This document shows, one piece after another, positions 1-13,387 of a stretch of DNA of 64,000 nt (the first letter of the stretch is position 1; each line of letters opens with the position of its first letter). Under the pieces are notes generated by a model. That model was not told the origin of the DNA and did no database searches. It saw only the letters and a list, made by a program, of their open reading frames with translations. A program made the position numbers and the translations under genes. The DNA comes from Nitratireductor alexandrii (lineage in GTDB: Bacteria; Pseudomonadota; Alphaproteobacteria; Rhizobiales; Rhizobiaceae): contig NZ_RBVY01000002.1 in NCBI RefSeq assembly GCF_004000215.1, positions 62,001 through 126,000 on the forward strand, written 5' to 3'.

Positions 1-192
1 CGGCCCCGCAGCCGGCCGAGACCGAGGCCGACACGCCGATCGCACTGTCAGATCAGGACACGCGGTGGACGCGGGAAGCCGAGCGCGAGTTGAAGAAAGT
101 GCCCTTCTTCGTTCGGGGCAAGGCCCGCCGCAACACCGAGCATTTCGCTGCCGAAAACGGCATTCACCCGATCACCGTGGAGACGTTATACG

Positions 193-218
<26 letters not shown>
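1..218 (+). CDS. bchB: Light-independent protochlorophyllide reductase subunit BchB, 3' end (partial)
   Basis: C-terminal 71 codons only; the 5' part lies left of the window. The frame is open from base 3 to a TAG at 216-218 and ends in the BchB/ChlB tail: basic residues, the segment [13 protein letters not shown], then [15 protein letters not shown]. This small C-terminal domain is typical of BchB. BchB forms the NB catalytic heterotetramer of dark protochlorophyllide reductase with BchN and is fed electrons by BchL (3960-4889). Its last 26 bases overlap the start of bchH, so the two are translationally linked. bchN and bchF are presumably just upstream but cannot be seen. Confidence 0.9.
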
Positions 219-4889
<4,671 letters not shown>

Positions 4890-4905
4890 GGCTTTGGGAG
4901 CAGGC

Positions 4906-5625
4906 ATGACACGGGCCAGCTATGTCAGGCGAACCAGCGAGATCGAACATTATTTCGATCGCACGGCGCTGGCGGCCTGGAAGAGATTGACAGGGGACCA
5001 GCCGGTCAGCGGCATAAGGGCGACCGTCCGCCAGGGCCGCGAGGCGATGCGCCAAACGCTCGCCGGCTGGTTGCCGCGGGATCTGACCGGCTGGCGGATC
5101 CTGGATGCCGGCTGTGGTTCCGGCGTCCTGTCGCTCGAGCTGATGGCGCGCGGCGCGGATGTGGTCGGCATCGATCTTTCCGCGCAGATGGTGTCCTTCG
5201 CCCGGCAGCGCGCGGCGGAGCTGCAGACCCAAAGAAGCGTACCGACCGCAGGCCGCGTCGATTTTCGCAGCGGCGACATGCTCGACCCGCGTCTCGGGCG
5301 GTTCGACGCCGTCGTGGCGATGGATGTGCTGATCCATTACGCGCCCGAAGACGCCAGGAGCGTCCTGGAACAGTTCGCCGAGCGCACCCGCCGCGGCCTT
5401 CTGTTCACGCTGGCACCCAGCTCGCACCTGCTCAGGGCGATGCTGATGATCGGCAAGGTCTTTCCGCGATCGGACCGGGCACCCGCCATCTACCCGACCG
5501 ATCCCGAGCAACTGGCCGGTCAACTGGTCGCCCAGCAACACATGTCCGGCTGGCGAGTGGGGCGCAGCCAGCGGATTTCCGTCGGTTTCTACACGTCCCA
5601 GGCGGTGGAGGTGGTCCGCTCATGA
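4906..5625 (+). CDS. bchM: Magnesium protoporphyrin IX O-methyltransferase (BchM)
   Basis: A 239-aa SAM-dependent methyltransferase that methylates the ring-C propionate of Mg-protoporphyrin IX, preparing it for the cyclase AcsF (9355-10464). The class-I SAM motif LDAGCGSGVLSLEL is near residue 65, followed by VVGIDLSAQMV. ATG 4906 is preferred over the TTG at 4894 because GGGAG sits 5 bases before it. It lies 16 bp after bchL, and its stop overlaps lhaA (ATGA). Confidence 0.95.
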   Translation: MTRASYVRRTSEIEHYFDRTALAAWKRLTGDQPVSGIRATVRQGREAMRQTLAGWLPRDLTGWRILDAGCGSGVLSLELMARGADVVGIDLSAQMVSFARQRAAELQTQRSVPTAGRVDFRSGDMLDPRLGRFDAVVAMDVLIHYAPEDARSVLEQFAERTRRGLLFTLAPSSHLLRAMLMIGKVFPRSDRAPAIYPTDPEQLAGQLVAQQHMSGWRVGRSQRISVGFYTSQAVEVVRS

Positions 5626-7061
5626 TGCTTGGCGCCGCAAACCGCAGGATGGTTGCGCTCTGGCAAAAGGCCGGACTGCGCTTCATGCCGTTTGCGGATG
5701 CGGCCACGACCGAGGTGCCGCTCTCGCGCCTGTTGCGGCTCTCCCTGTTCCAGGTTTCCGCCGGCTGCGTGCTGGTGCTGCTGACCGGAACGCTCAATCG
5801 GGTTTTGATCGTCGAACTCGGGGTTTCGGTCGCGCTGGTTTCGGCCGTCGTCGCCATTCCCGTTCTGGCGGCCCCGTTGAGGCTCTTTTTCGGCTATCGC
5901 TCCGACACCTACAAATCCGTGCTCGGCTGGCGGCGCGTGCCCTATCTCTGGCTCGGCAGCCTGCTGCAGTTCGGCGGCCTGGCGATCATGCCGTTTGCGC
6001 TTCTTTTGCTGCAATCCCAAACGCTGGGCCCCGAATGGGCCGGGGCGGCAGGCGCCAGCCTTGCCTTCCTGCTGACCGGTTTCGGACTGCATATGGCGCA
6101 AACCGCAGGCCTCGCACTCGCGACCGACATCGTGCCGCGGGAGAAACGGCCACGGGTCGTGGCGCTTCTTTATGTCCTGCTGCTGGCGGGCATGATCGCG
6201 GCTTCGGGTTTCTACAGCTTTTTCCTGGTCGATTTCACGCCGAAACTGCTGATTCAGGTCATTCAGGGTACGGCGGTCCTCACCATCGCGCTCAATGTGA
6301 TCGCCATGTGGAAGCAGGAGGCGCGCGACCCGAGCCGGACCGCCAGGGACCGCACGCTGCCAGGCTTTTTCGAGGCGCTCGCCGACTATCGTCGGGATCC
6401 GGGCACCGTGCGCTTGCTGCTGGCGGTCGCCGTCGGCTCGGCGGCGTTTTCGATGCAGGACATCCTTCTGGAGCCTTATGGCGGCGAAATCCTCGGCATG
6501 AGCGTCGGCCAGACCACGCTTCTGACCGGGCTCTGGCCCGCCGGCACCATGGTCGGTTTTGCCTGGGCGGCGCACAGTCTCAACCGTGGCGCGCATATGT
6601 ACCGGGTGGCCGCACGGGGGCTGCTGATCGGCATCGCGGCCTTCTCCGGGGTGATCTTCGCATCCCCGCTCGGCGTCGATGGCCTGTTTTATGCCGGCGC
6701 GGCCGGGATCGGGCTCGGCGGCGGGCTGTTCGCGGTCGGTACGATGCTGGCTGCGATGGGTATTTCGGCCCGTTCCGACAGCGGCATCCTGGTGGGCGCC
6801 TGGGGCGCGGTTCAGGCAAGCGCGATCGGCGCCAGCCTGCTTCTGGGCGGCATCATCAAGAACGCCGTCAACACGCTCGCGCTCGACGGGGCGCTCGGCA
6901 CCGCCATGGACACCGCGGCGACCGGATATCTTGTCGTCTATCACTTGGAGATCGGGCTGCTGTTCGTTTGCCTGGCCGTACTCGGCCCGCTGACGGGACA
7001 CCGCTACCGGCAGGACAGCCGCCATAACATGCGATTTGGACTGGCCGAGATGCCCGGCTGA
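5622..7061 (+). CDS. lhaA: Light-harvesting 1 assembly protein, PucC/LhaA-type BCD transporter family
   Basis: A 479-aa, 12-helix membrane protein of the PucC/LhaA branch of the major facilitator superfamily. It begins with a short cytoplasmic segment and the helix LFQVSAGCVLVLLTGTLNRV, followed by the family-typical PLRLFFGYRSDTYKS. LhaA helps insert or assemble the LH1 antenna and may handle bacteriochlorophyll. The position between bchM and puhA is the classical one for LhaA rather than PucC, and no LH2 (puc) genes are in the window. ATG overlaps the bchM stop. Confidence 0.92.
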   Translation: MMLGAANRRMVALWQKAGLRFMPFADAATTEVPLSRLLRLSLFQVSAGCVLVLLTGTLNRVLIVELGVSVALVSAVVAIPVLAAPLRLFFGYRSDTYKSVLGWRRVPYLWLGSLLQFGGLAIMPFALLLLQSQTLGPEWAGAAGASLAFLLTGFGLHMAQTAGLALATDIVPREKRPRVVALLYVLLLAGMIAASGFYSFFLVDFTPKLLIQVIQGTAVLTIALNVIAMWKQEARDPSRTARDRTLPGFFEALADYRRDPGTVRLLLAVAVGSAAFSMQDILLEPYGGEILGMSVGQTTLLTGLWPAGTMVGFAWAAHSLNRGAHMYRVAARGLLIGIAAFSGVIFASPLGVDGLFYAGAAGIGLGGGLFAVGTMLAAMGISARSDSGILVGAWGAVQASAIGASLLLGGIIKNAVNTLALDGALGTAMDTAATGYLVVYHLEIGLLFVCLAVLGPLTGHRYRQDSRHNMRFGLAEMPG

Positions 7062-7098
7062 TCCGGGGCGAGGCCACCATTTGGAGGAGGAGGTACCC

Positions 7099-7878
7099 AT
7101 GACGGGTTCAGTGGTCGGCAGCATAGATGTCGCACAGGTGGTGCTCTACGCGTTCTGGGTCTTTTTCGCCGGGCTCATCTGGTACATCCGCAAGGAGGAC
7201 CGGCGCGAGGGGTATCCGCTGGAGGATGACGTTTCCGGCGCCCACAACAAGAGCCCATGGCTGTTCGTGCCGGACAAGAAGACCTTCGTTCTTCCTCATG
7301 GCCAGGGTACGAAACAAGTCCCTGATCTCGCCCGCGACGAGCGGGCGCTGAATGCGGAACGCATGGCGCGCGCGTCGGGCTCTCCGCTTGAGCCGACCGG
7401 CAACCCGATGCTGGCCGGCGTCGGGCCGGGCTCCTGGGCCGAGCGCCAGGACCTTCCGGACCTGACCGCCCACGGCGAGGCCCGCATCGTGCCGATGCGC
7501 GTCGCCGACGGGTTCGACATCGCCGCGGGCGAAACGGATCCGCGCGGCCTGCCGGTGGTCGGCTGCGACCGCAAGCCCGCCGGCATCGTCAAGGACGTTT
7601 GGGTGGATCGCTCCGAACACCTGATCCGCTACTACGAAATCGAGGGCGAGGACGGAGCCTCCGGCCCGTTGCTGCCCAACAATTTCGTCGTCATCAAGAA
7701 GGCCAGGGGCGACAAGCCGTATCTCTACGTTCACGCCGTCACCTCCGAGCAGTTCGCCGACGTACCGGGCCACGCAAAAGCGGAAACGGTGACGCGGCTG
7801 GAAGAAGACAAGATCGCGGCCTATTACGGCGGCGGCCTCCTCTATGCCCTGCGCAACCGACGGGAGGCTCTGCTGTGA
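7099..7878 (+). CDS. puhA: Photosynthetic reaction centre H subunit (PuhA)
   Basis: A 259-aa H subunit with one N-terminal transmembrane helix (about residues 11-32, ending GLIWYIRKEDRREGYPLE) and a cytoplasmic PRC-barrel domain that caps the L/M core and shapes proton delivery to QB. The family segments LPVVGCDRKPAGIVKDVWVDR and EQFADVP are present. A strong SD run (GGAGGAGGAGG at 7083-7093) fixes the start at 7099. An upstream in-frame start at 7036 lies inside lhaA. It is followed by puhB with overlapping codons. Confidence 0.97.
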   Translation: MTGSVVGSIDVAQVVLYAFWVFFAGLIWYIRKEDRREGYPLEDDVSGAHNKSPWLFVPDKKTFVLPHGQGTKQVPDLARDERALNAERMARASGSPLEPTGNPMLAGVGPGSWAERQDLPDLTAHGEARIVPMRVADGFDIAAGETDPRGLPVVGCDRKPAGIVKDVWVDRSEHLIRYYEIEGEDGASGPLLPNNFVVIKKARGDKPYLYVHAVTSEQFADVPGHAKAETVTRLEEDKIAAYYGGGLLYALRNRREALL

Positions 7879-8549
7879 AACAGTTTGTCGTGCGTGAACA
7901 TGAGATCGAGCCCGTTGCGGGCCTGCCGGGTTATCCGCCGCATGGCGAGGAGATCCTCTGGCAGGGCCGGCCCTGCGCCCGGCTCGTCGCTCGGCATGTG
8001 CTCAAGAATCGCTGGATCGCCGGGTATTTCGGGCTGCTGATCGCCTGGGCGGTCGTCGGCGGGCTTTATGACGGCCGCCCGGCGGCTGGGATCGTGTTTT
8101 CCGTCGCCGTGCTGACGGCCCTTGCGGCCGCCGTCATCGGTATCCTGGAACTGTTTGCCTGGGCGGTTCACAAAACCACGCTTTATACGATCACGTCCCG
8201 TCGCGTGGTGATGCGGTTCGGTGTCGCCTTTTCGCTGACGCTCAATCTGCCCTTCAAGCAGGTGAACGCCCTGTCGCTTGCCGAACTCGGCGGCGGGGCG
8301 GGGCATGTGGCGATCCAACTGCTTGCCGGGCACCGGATGTCCTGGCTGCTGCAATGGCCACACACGCGCGCTTGGCGGTTATCCGATCCGGAACCGAGCC
8401 TGATCTGCCTGCCGGACGCGAAGAAGGCGGCCGACATCCTGGCGCTGGCGATCACCCAATATGCGGCGCTGACATCCGGGCATGCCCGGCTGGCGCAGGA
8501 CGATCGCGCGGCGGACGCGCTGGCGCCGGCGGTCGTGGCCGCGGAATAG
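7875..8549 (+). CDS. puhB: Photosynthetic complex assembly protein PuhB
   Basis: A 224-aa membrane protein with two hydrophobic helices (roughly residues 50-95) and a PH-like (bPH2) region of the type TLYTITSRRVVMRFGVAFSLT. PuhB homologues act in RC/LH1 assembly. The start is a GTG at 7875 overlapping the puhA TGA (GTGA), with GGGAGG about 8 bases before it. Upstream in-frame starts lie inside puhA. The tail runs QYAALTSGHARLA and then becomes Ala-rich. Confidence 0.93.
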   Translation: MKQFVVREHEIEPVAGLPGYPPHGEEILWQGRPCARLVARHVLKNRWIAGYFGLLIAWAVVGGLYDGRPAAGIVFSVAVLTALAAAVIGILELFAWAVHKTTLYTITSRRVVMRFGVAFSLTLNLPFKQVNALSLAELGGGAGHVAIQLLAGHRMSWLLQWPHTRAWRLSDPEPSLICLPDAKKAADILALAITQYAALTSGHARLAQDDRAADALAPAVVAAE

Positions 8550-8558
8550 GAGGACACC

Positions 8559-9050
8559 ATGGCTTCGGCATCCCATCTCGGCTATCTGTCGGACCGCAAG
8601 GGCAGGCACGGCAATCCGTTCCCGGCCGGTATCCTGATCGGCGCGGCATTGCTGCTCGTGTTTGCCGCCGGCGCGGTGGTTTTTGGCCAGGCCACCGGGA
8701 TCGGTGTGATCAAGCACCGCACCGGGGCGCCTGTCGCCATCCGAGACATCACCATTTTGCGCGGCGCCGACGACATCGTCGTCGTGGCCGACGCCGCCAG
8801 CGGCAGCCGAATTGCGACCTATGAAAAGGACACGGGCGGCTTCGTACGCGGCTCGCTGCGCGCGTTCGAACGCATGCGCATGGTGGCCAAGGTTTCCGAG
8901 GCCGTTCCTTACCGTTTGATCAAGTGGCAGGCCGGAACGGTCAGCCTGTCCGACACGGCGACGGGCGAGCGGATCTATCTGGAAGCGTTCGGCAAGGACA
9001 ACGCGGCCGCCTTTGAGGCCCTGCTCGAGGCTCGTGGAGGAGCAAGCTGA
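8559..9050 (+). CDS. puhC: Photosynthetic complex assembly protein PuhC
   Basis: 163 aa with one transmembrane helix (about residues 24-45, ILIGAALLLVFAAGAVVFG) and a C-terminal domain carrying the family pattern RGSLRAFERMRM. PuhC is required for efficient RC-LH1 assembly in Rhodobacter. It follows puhB by 9 bp with SD AGGAGG just upstream, and its stop shares a base with the next start (TGATG). Confidence 0.92.
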   Translation: MASASHLGYLSDRKGRHGNPFPAGILIGAALLLVFAAGAVVFGQATGIGVIKHRTGAPVAIRDITILRGADDIVVVADAASGSRIATYEKDTGGFVRGSLRAFERMRMVAKVSEAVPYRLIKWQAGTVSLSDTATGERIYLEAFGKDNAAAFEALLEARGGAS

Positions 9051-9358
9051 TGACCAACCCGCTTTTTTCCCTGATGCGGCGCCGGGAAACGGTCGACTGC
9101 ACCGTGGAGATCAACAACACGTTCGACCAGCTTGGCGCCCATGTGCGTTTCGACAACGGCACCGTGGTCCATCCCGGAGACGAGGTCTTCGTGCACGGCG
9201 CGCCGGTCTCCATCCCCTACGGTCGATGCGAGAGTTTCCGCCGCAAAGCGACGATCCGCCGTGCCGGGCGGCTCGAGCGCGCCTGGACGCGCGCGACCGG
9301 GGATTTCGACATGATGGAATTGTGCGAATTCAGTTTCACGGAAAGGGCACTGTCATGA
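9050..9358 (+). CDS. Conserved-type hypothetical protein between puhC and acsF
   Basis: 102 aa with no transmembrane helix and no motif I can name. It is predicted soluble, with the beta-rich stretch VDCTVEINNTFDQLGAHVRF followed by PGDEVFVHGAPVSIPYG and a basic segment with REW/RRAGRLERAW character. Its stop overlaps acsF (ATGA) and its start overlaps the end of puhC, so it is surely translated with the operon. Short uncharacterised ORFs in this spot are known from other alphaproteobacterial clusters. The context suggests a role in pigment-protein assembly or with the cyclase, but that is inference. Confidence 0.85.
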   Translation: MTNPLFSLMRRRETVDCTVEINNTFDQLGAHVRFDNGTVVHPGDEVFVHGAPVSIPYGRCESFRRKATIRRAGRLERAWTRATGDFDMMELCEFSFTERALS

Positions 9359-10464
9359 ACAAGCCTGTCTCCAAGGCCGACCTGGCCGGCCACACGCCGA
9401 TGGCCGACGCGCGCAAGGCGTCCGTCAACGACACCACCCGCAGCGCGCTGGTCTCCACCATGCTGACCCCGCGTTTTTATACAACCGACTTCGACGAGAT
9501 GGACAAGATCGACGTCGAACCGGTACGCGAGGAATGGGACGCGCTGATTGCGCAGATGAGGAGCGATCCCAACAAGGGCCATTTTAAGCGAAACGAGGAT
9601 TGGGACGAGATCGACTTTGCCGCCCTGCCGGACGACCTGCGGGAGGAACTTATCGACTTCCTGGTCTCCTCGCTGACCTCGGAATTTTCCGGCTGCGTGC
9701 TCTACAAGGAAATGAAGCGGCGCGGCAAGAACAAGGAGATCTGTGAGCTCTTCGGTTACATGAGCCGCGACGAAAGCCGCCATGCGGGCTTCATCAACGA
9801 CGCGCTCAAGGATTTCGGCATCGGCGTCAATATGGGTTTCCTCGCCAAGGCGAAGAAATACACCTATTTCAAGCCGAAATTCATCTATTACGCGACCTAT
9901 CTGTCGGAAAAGATCGGTTATGCCCGCTACATCACCATATTCCGGCATCTGGAACAGCATCCCGAGCACCGGTTCCACCCGATTTTCAAGTGGTTCCGGC
10001 AATGGTGCAATGACGAGTTCTCCCACGGTGAAGCCTTTTCGCTGATCATCCGTTCTGACCGGCGGCTTCTGGAAGGGCGCAACAAGCTCTGGATCAAATT
10101 CTTCCTCCTGGCGGTGTTCACCACCATGTATGCGCGCGATCACATGCGCCCGGCCTTTCACAAGGCGCTGGGCGTCGATATCCACGCCTATGACATGCGG
10201 GTCTTCAAGCTGACCTCGGAAATCTCGCGCCAGTGCTTCCCGCTGGTGCTGGATCTCGACAACCCGGCTTTGGTCGACGGCTTCCGGCGCATGGAACGGA
10301 TCAATCGCAAAATGCAGGCGGCGGGCGCCAAGGGCGGCCTGACCGGCCGGTTCGGCAAGGCCTGGTGGGGCTGCGCCGCCGGCGTCAATTTCCTGCGCAT
10401 GTACATGATCCCGACCAAAACCAACGCGCTGCCGGACACCTCGCGTCTGCAGCCGGTCTGGTAG
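9355..10464 (+). CDS. acsF: Oxygen-dependent Mg-protoporphyrin IX monomethyl ester cyclase (AcsF)
   Basis: A 369-aa di-iron oxidative cyclase that forms ring E of bacteriochlorophyll using O2. The ferritin-like iron-binding pattern is visible: Glu in [11 protein letters not shown], the EXXH motif in DESRHAGF (residues 139-146), and [10 protein letters not shown] (from about residue 220). ATG 9355 overlaps the preceding stop. The upstream in-frame region is the shadow of the 102-aa gene. The anaerobic cyclase BchE is not in the window, so pigment synthesis from this cluster depends on oxygen. Confidence 0.97.
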   Translation: MNKPVSKADLAGHTPMADARKASVNDTTRSALVSTMLTPRFYTTDFDEMDKIDVEPVREEWDALIAQMRSDPNKGHFKRNEDWDEIDFAALPDDLREELIDFLVSSLTSEFSGCVLYKEMKRRGKNKEICELFGYMSRDESRHAGFINDALKDFGIGVNMGFLAKAKKYTYFKPKFIYYATYLSEKIGYARYITIFRHLEQHPEHRFHPIFKWFRQWCNDEFSHGEAFSLIIRSDRRLLEGRNKLWIKFFLLAVFTTMYARDHMRPAFHKALGVDIHAYDMRVFKLTSEISRQCFPLVLDLDNPALVDGFRRMERINRKMQAAGAKGGLTGRFGKAWWGCAAGVNFLRMYMIPTKTNALPDTSRLQPVW

Positions 10465-10473
10465 GGCGCAGCC

Positions 10474-11325
10474 ATGAACTTCGCGACCCCGGTCATCGCC
10501 GCGTTGATCGCCATCGGCGTCTGGTGGCTTTCGACCGGGCTCGTGCTGGCCATGGTCCACTGGTCGACCAAGCGCCGGCTCGGCCCGTGGCCGTTGCTGG
10601 CGACGGTGACGCTGGTCGGCATGGTCGGTTTCCTGCTGATGCTCTACGGCAGCGGACAACGGACACCGCTCGGCTCCTATGCGGGCTTTTTCGGCGCGCT
10701 TCTGGTTTGGGCCTGGCACGAAACCACCTTCCTGACCGGTATGGTCACCGGGCGGCGCAAGCAGGAATGTCCCCCGGGCCTGACCGGGTTCGACCGGTTC
10801 AAGGCCGCCTGGAAGGCGGTCTGCGACCACGAAATCGCGCTCCTGGTCACCGGCCTCTTTCTCTGGTTCATGCTCAGGGACACGGACAATCCGTTCGGCC
10901 TGGCAACATTCGGCCTGCTGTGGGGCATGCGGGTCTCGGCCAAGGTGCTGATCTTCCTGGGCGCGCGCCACGCCATCAGCGGCCTGATGCCGCCGGCGAT
11001 CCTGCATCTGAAATCCTATTTCAACACCGGCAGGACGACGCCCTTGTTCCCGCTCTTGCTTGCCGCAGCGGTCGGCCTGCTGGCGGTGCTGGTGGCCGGC
11101 GCTCTGCGGGCCGAGCAGGATTATTCGGTGGTCGGCCACATCCTGCTGTCGACCTTCATGGCGCTCGCCATCATCGAGCATCTCATTCTCGTTTTGCCGG
11201 TCTCCGACGCGGCCCTGTGGCGCTGGGCGGTGCCCGGAGCGCCCGCGACCGGCGCGGCCAAGACACCAAACGTGGAGCCGGCCCTCGCCTCGGCCGGCGC
11301 AGACCATCCGGCGAAAACGCCCTGA
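10474..11325 (+). CDS. puhE: Photosynthetic complex assembly protein 2 (PuhE)
   Basis: A 283-aa integral membrane protein with about seven hydrophobic helices. It starts [20 protein letters not shown] and includes [19 protein letters not shown], typical of the PuhE family placed after acsF. In Rhodobacter, PuhE affects bacteriochlorophyll flow and RC-LH1 assembly. It lies 9 bp after acsF and 29 bp before hemA. The C-terminal tail is Ala/Pro-rich and likely disordered. Confidence 0.9.
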   Translation: MNFATPVIAALIAIGVWWLSTGLVLAMVHWSTKRRLGPWPLLATVTLVGMVGFLLMLYGSGQRTPLGSYAGFFGALLVWAWHETTFLTGMVTGRRKQECPPGLTGFDRFKAAWKAVCDHEIALLVTGLFLWFMLRDTDNPFGLATFGLLWGMRVSAKVLIFLGARHAISGLMPPAILHLKSYFNTGRTTPLFPLLLAAAVGLLAVLVAGALRAEQDYSVVGHILLSTFMALAIIEHLILVLPVSDAALWRWAVPGAPATGAAKTPNVEPALASAGADHPAKTP

Positions 11326-11354
11326 CGGCACCAGAGAGGGAAGAGGAACAGGAA

Positions 11355-12572
11355 ATGGACATTTTCAATCACATGGAAACCGCTCTCTCCGGTCTTCGCT
11401 CCGCCGGCAATTATCGCGTATTCGCCGAGTTGGAGCGCCACTGCAGCGACTTTCCCAAAGCGACCTTCTACGAGGAGACGGGCAAGACGAGGCAGGTGAC
11501 GGTCTGGTGCTCCAACGATTATCTCGGCATGGGGCAGAATCCGATCGTTACCGGCCGGATGAAGGAAATCATCGAAAAATGCGGCGCCGGTGCCGGCGGC
11601 ACGCGCAACATTTCCGGCACCAATCACTACCATGTGCTTCTGGAACGCGAACTTGCCGACCTCCACGCCAAGCAGGCGGCGCTGATCTTCACCTCGGGCT
11701 ATGTCTCCAACTGGGCGGCGCTCGGGACGCTGTTGTCGAAGATCCCGGGGATCATCGTCTATTCCGATGCGCTCAACCATGCCTCGATGATCGAGGGCAT
11801 CCGCCATTCGCGTTGCCAGAAACGCCTGTTCCGCCACAACGACCCGGCCCATCTGCGCGAGCTGATGGAAGCGGACGACCCGCACGCGCCGAAGCTGGTT
11901 GCGTTTGAAAGCGTCTATTCGATGGACGGCGACATCTCCCCGATCGGGGACATCTGCGACGTGGCCGACGATTTCGGGGCGATCACCTATCTCGACGAGG
12001 TGCACGCGGTCGGCATGTATGGCCCGCGCGGCGGCGGGGTCGCCGAGCGCGAAGGGCTGATGGACCGCGTGACGGTAATCGAGGGCACGCTCGGCAAGGC
12101 CTTCGGTGTCATGGGCGGTTACATCACCGGTCCAGCCGTGCTGATCGACTTCGTGCGCTCCTTCGCCTCCGGCTTCATCTTCACCACGGCACTGCCGCCG
12201 GCGCTTGCAGCCGGAGCGACCGCGTCGATCCGCTATCTGAAGGAAAGCACGACCGAGCGCCGGGCCCACGGGGAAAACGTCGCCAAGGTTCGCGCCGCGC
12301 TCAACGCCCGCGGCATCCCGCATATGGACAATCCCAGCCATATCGTGCCGGTGATGGTCGGCAATGCGTCAAAGTGCAAATGGATTTCCGATGTCCTTCT
12401 GGCCGATTTCGGCATATATGTGCAGCCGATCAACTATCCGACCGTGCCGGTCGGCACCGAAAGACTGCGCATCACGCCGACACCGCTGCACAGCGACGCG
12501 GATATCCGGCACCTGGCCGAATCCGTGTGCGCGTTGTGGTCGCAATGCGCCCTGGCGCGGGCCGCGGCGTGA
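11355..12572 (+). CDS. hemA: 5-aminolevulinate synthase (HemA)
   Basis: A 405-aa PLP enzyme that condenses succinyl-CoA and glycine to 5-aminolevulinate, the Shemin pathway entry used by alphaproteobacteria. It has [13 protein letters not shown], the PLP aspartate region [12 protein letters not shown], and the Schiff-base lysine in [13 protein letters not shown] (Lys248). ATG 11355 has AGGAA just upstream; the longer in-frame run is puhE shadow. Its place in the puh operon supplies tetrapyrrole precursor in step with pigment synthesis, and a housekeeping copy may exist elsewhere. Confidence 0.97.
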   Translation: MDIFNHMETALSGLRSAGNYRVFAELERHCSDFPKATFYEETGKTRQVTVWCSNDYLGMGQNPIVTGRMKEIIEKCGAGAGGTRNISGTNHYHVLLERELADLHAKQAALIFTSGYVSNWAALGTLLSKIPGIIVYSDALNHASMIEGIRHSRCQKRLFRHNDPAHLRELMEADDPHAPKLVAFESVYSMDGDISPIGDICDVADDFGAITYLDEVHAVGMYGPRGGGVAEREGLMDRVTVIEGTLGKAFGVMGGYITGPAVLIDFVRSFASGFIFTTALPPALAAGATASIRYLKESTTERRAHGENVAKVRAALNARGIPHMDNPSHIVPVMVGNASKCKWISDVLLADFGIYVQPINYPTVPVGTERLRITPTPLHSDADIRHLAESVCALWSQCALARAAA

Positions 12573-12608
12573 CGGGCGCGATCGAGCGGGTCCAGGAGTC
12601 CGTGAAGC

Positions 12609-13133
12609 ATGAACAGGCCTATCATCATCCCGGCAATCGCCGGCGACGGCTCCTCCTATCCGGTGGAGAAGATGGACGCGCACGTGAAGGGCCTGTTGCA
12701 TCTGGCGGTCTCGGTGTTCGTCTTCGACGGTGACGAGTTGCTGGTTCAGCGGCGCGCGGCCGCCAAATATCATTGCGGCGGGCAATGGGCCAACACGTGC
12801 TGCAGCCACCCCCATTGGGGGGAAAGCCTCCAAGCCTGCGCCGAGCGCCGCCTGCAGGACGAGCTCGGCTTCACCGTGCCGCTCACCCGCCACCGGACCG
12901 TGGAATATCAAGCGCCGGTCGGCGAGGGGCTCAGCGAGCATGAGCGCGTGACGCTGTTCAGCGCGGAGGTCGATCGTCACAGCTTGGCCTTGGAGCCCAA
13001 TCCGGACGAAGTCGACGCGGTGCGCTGGATCAGTCCGGACGAGCTGCATCGCGAAGTCGCAAGCGCCCCGCAGGATTTCGCGCCCTGGTTCCGGATCTAC
13101 CTGCAGCGTTTTCCCGACCTGACCTTCGGTTAG
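12609..13133 (+). CDS. idi: Isopentenyl-diphosphate delta-isomerase, type I
   Basis: A 174-aa Nudix-fold IPP isomerase that interconverts IPP and DMAPP for the carotenoid and bacteriochlorophyll tail. The catalytic cysteine segment is QWANTCCSHPHWGES, followed by a Nudix-like helix, and the second active-site region has EHERVTLFSAEV. It lies 36 bp after hemA and is the last plus-strand gene of this run, convergent with pufC. Carrying idi beside hemA makes the cluster self-sufficient for both precursor branches. Confidence 0.94.
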   Translation: MNRPIIIPAIAGDGSSYPVEKMDAHVKGLLHLAVSVFVFDGDELLVQRRAAAKYHCGGQWANTCCSHPHWGESLQACAERRLQDELGFTVPLTRHRTVEYQAPVGEGLSEHERVTLFSAEVDRHSLALEPNPDEVDAVRWISPDELHREVASAPQDFAPWFRIYLQRFPDLTFG

Positions 13134-13344
13134 GCCAACTCCATCGGAACCGCGACCCGGTTTTGCCTCCAGGAGTTTTGCCTCCAGGATTGTAGAAGAA
13201 AACCGAACGGATAGCCGGGCTTCGCGGCGCTCCGGGTTTCACCGGGCGCGCCCCGGCAAAGTGCCCTTTTTCAACGTCGATATGCCCGAACGGTCGCTTG
13301 CCAGGGGCTGCATCTATCCGTTCCAGGGTGGTTCGGACACGCAA

Positions 13345-13366
13345 AAGGGAGCCTGACGGCTCCCTT
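13345..13366 (-). terminator. Rho-independent terminator after pufC
   Basis: Perfect 9-bp stem AAGGGAGCC / GGCTCCCTT with a TGAC loop. On the minus strand the stem is followed by TTTT (complement of the A-run at 13343-13346). It lies 22 bp past the pufC stop and would close the bchCXYZ-puf transcript in the convergent gap with idi. Confidence 0.7.
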
Positions 13367-13387
13367 CGAGGTGCGGCGGCTTGCCCG

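Noticed and set aside
5589-7124. 511-codon minus-strand open frame opposite lhaA
   Set aside because: Very polar, repeat-like composition antisense to a hydrophobic membrane protein; shadow.
9217-11331. 704-codon minus-strand open frame opposite acsF/puhE
   Set aside because: Spans three genuine coupled genes on the other strand; composition of an antisense shadow.
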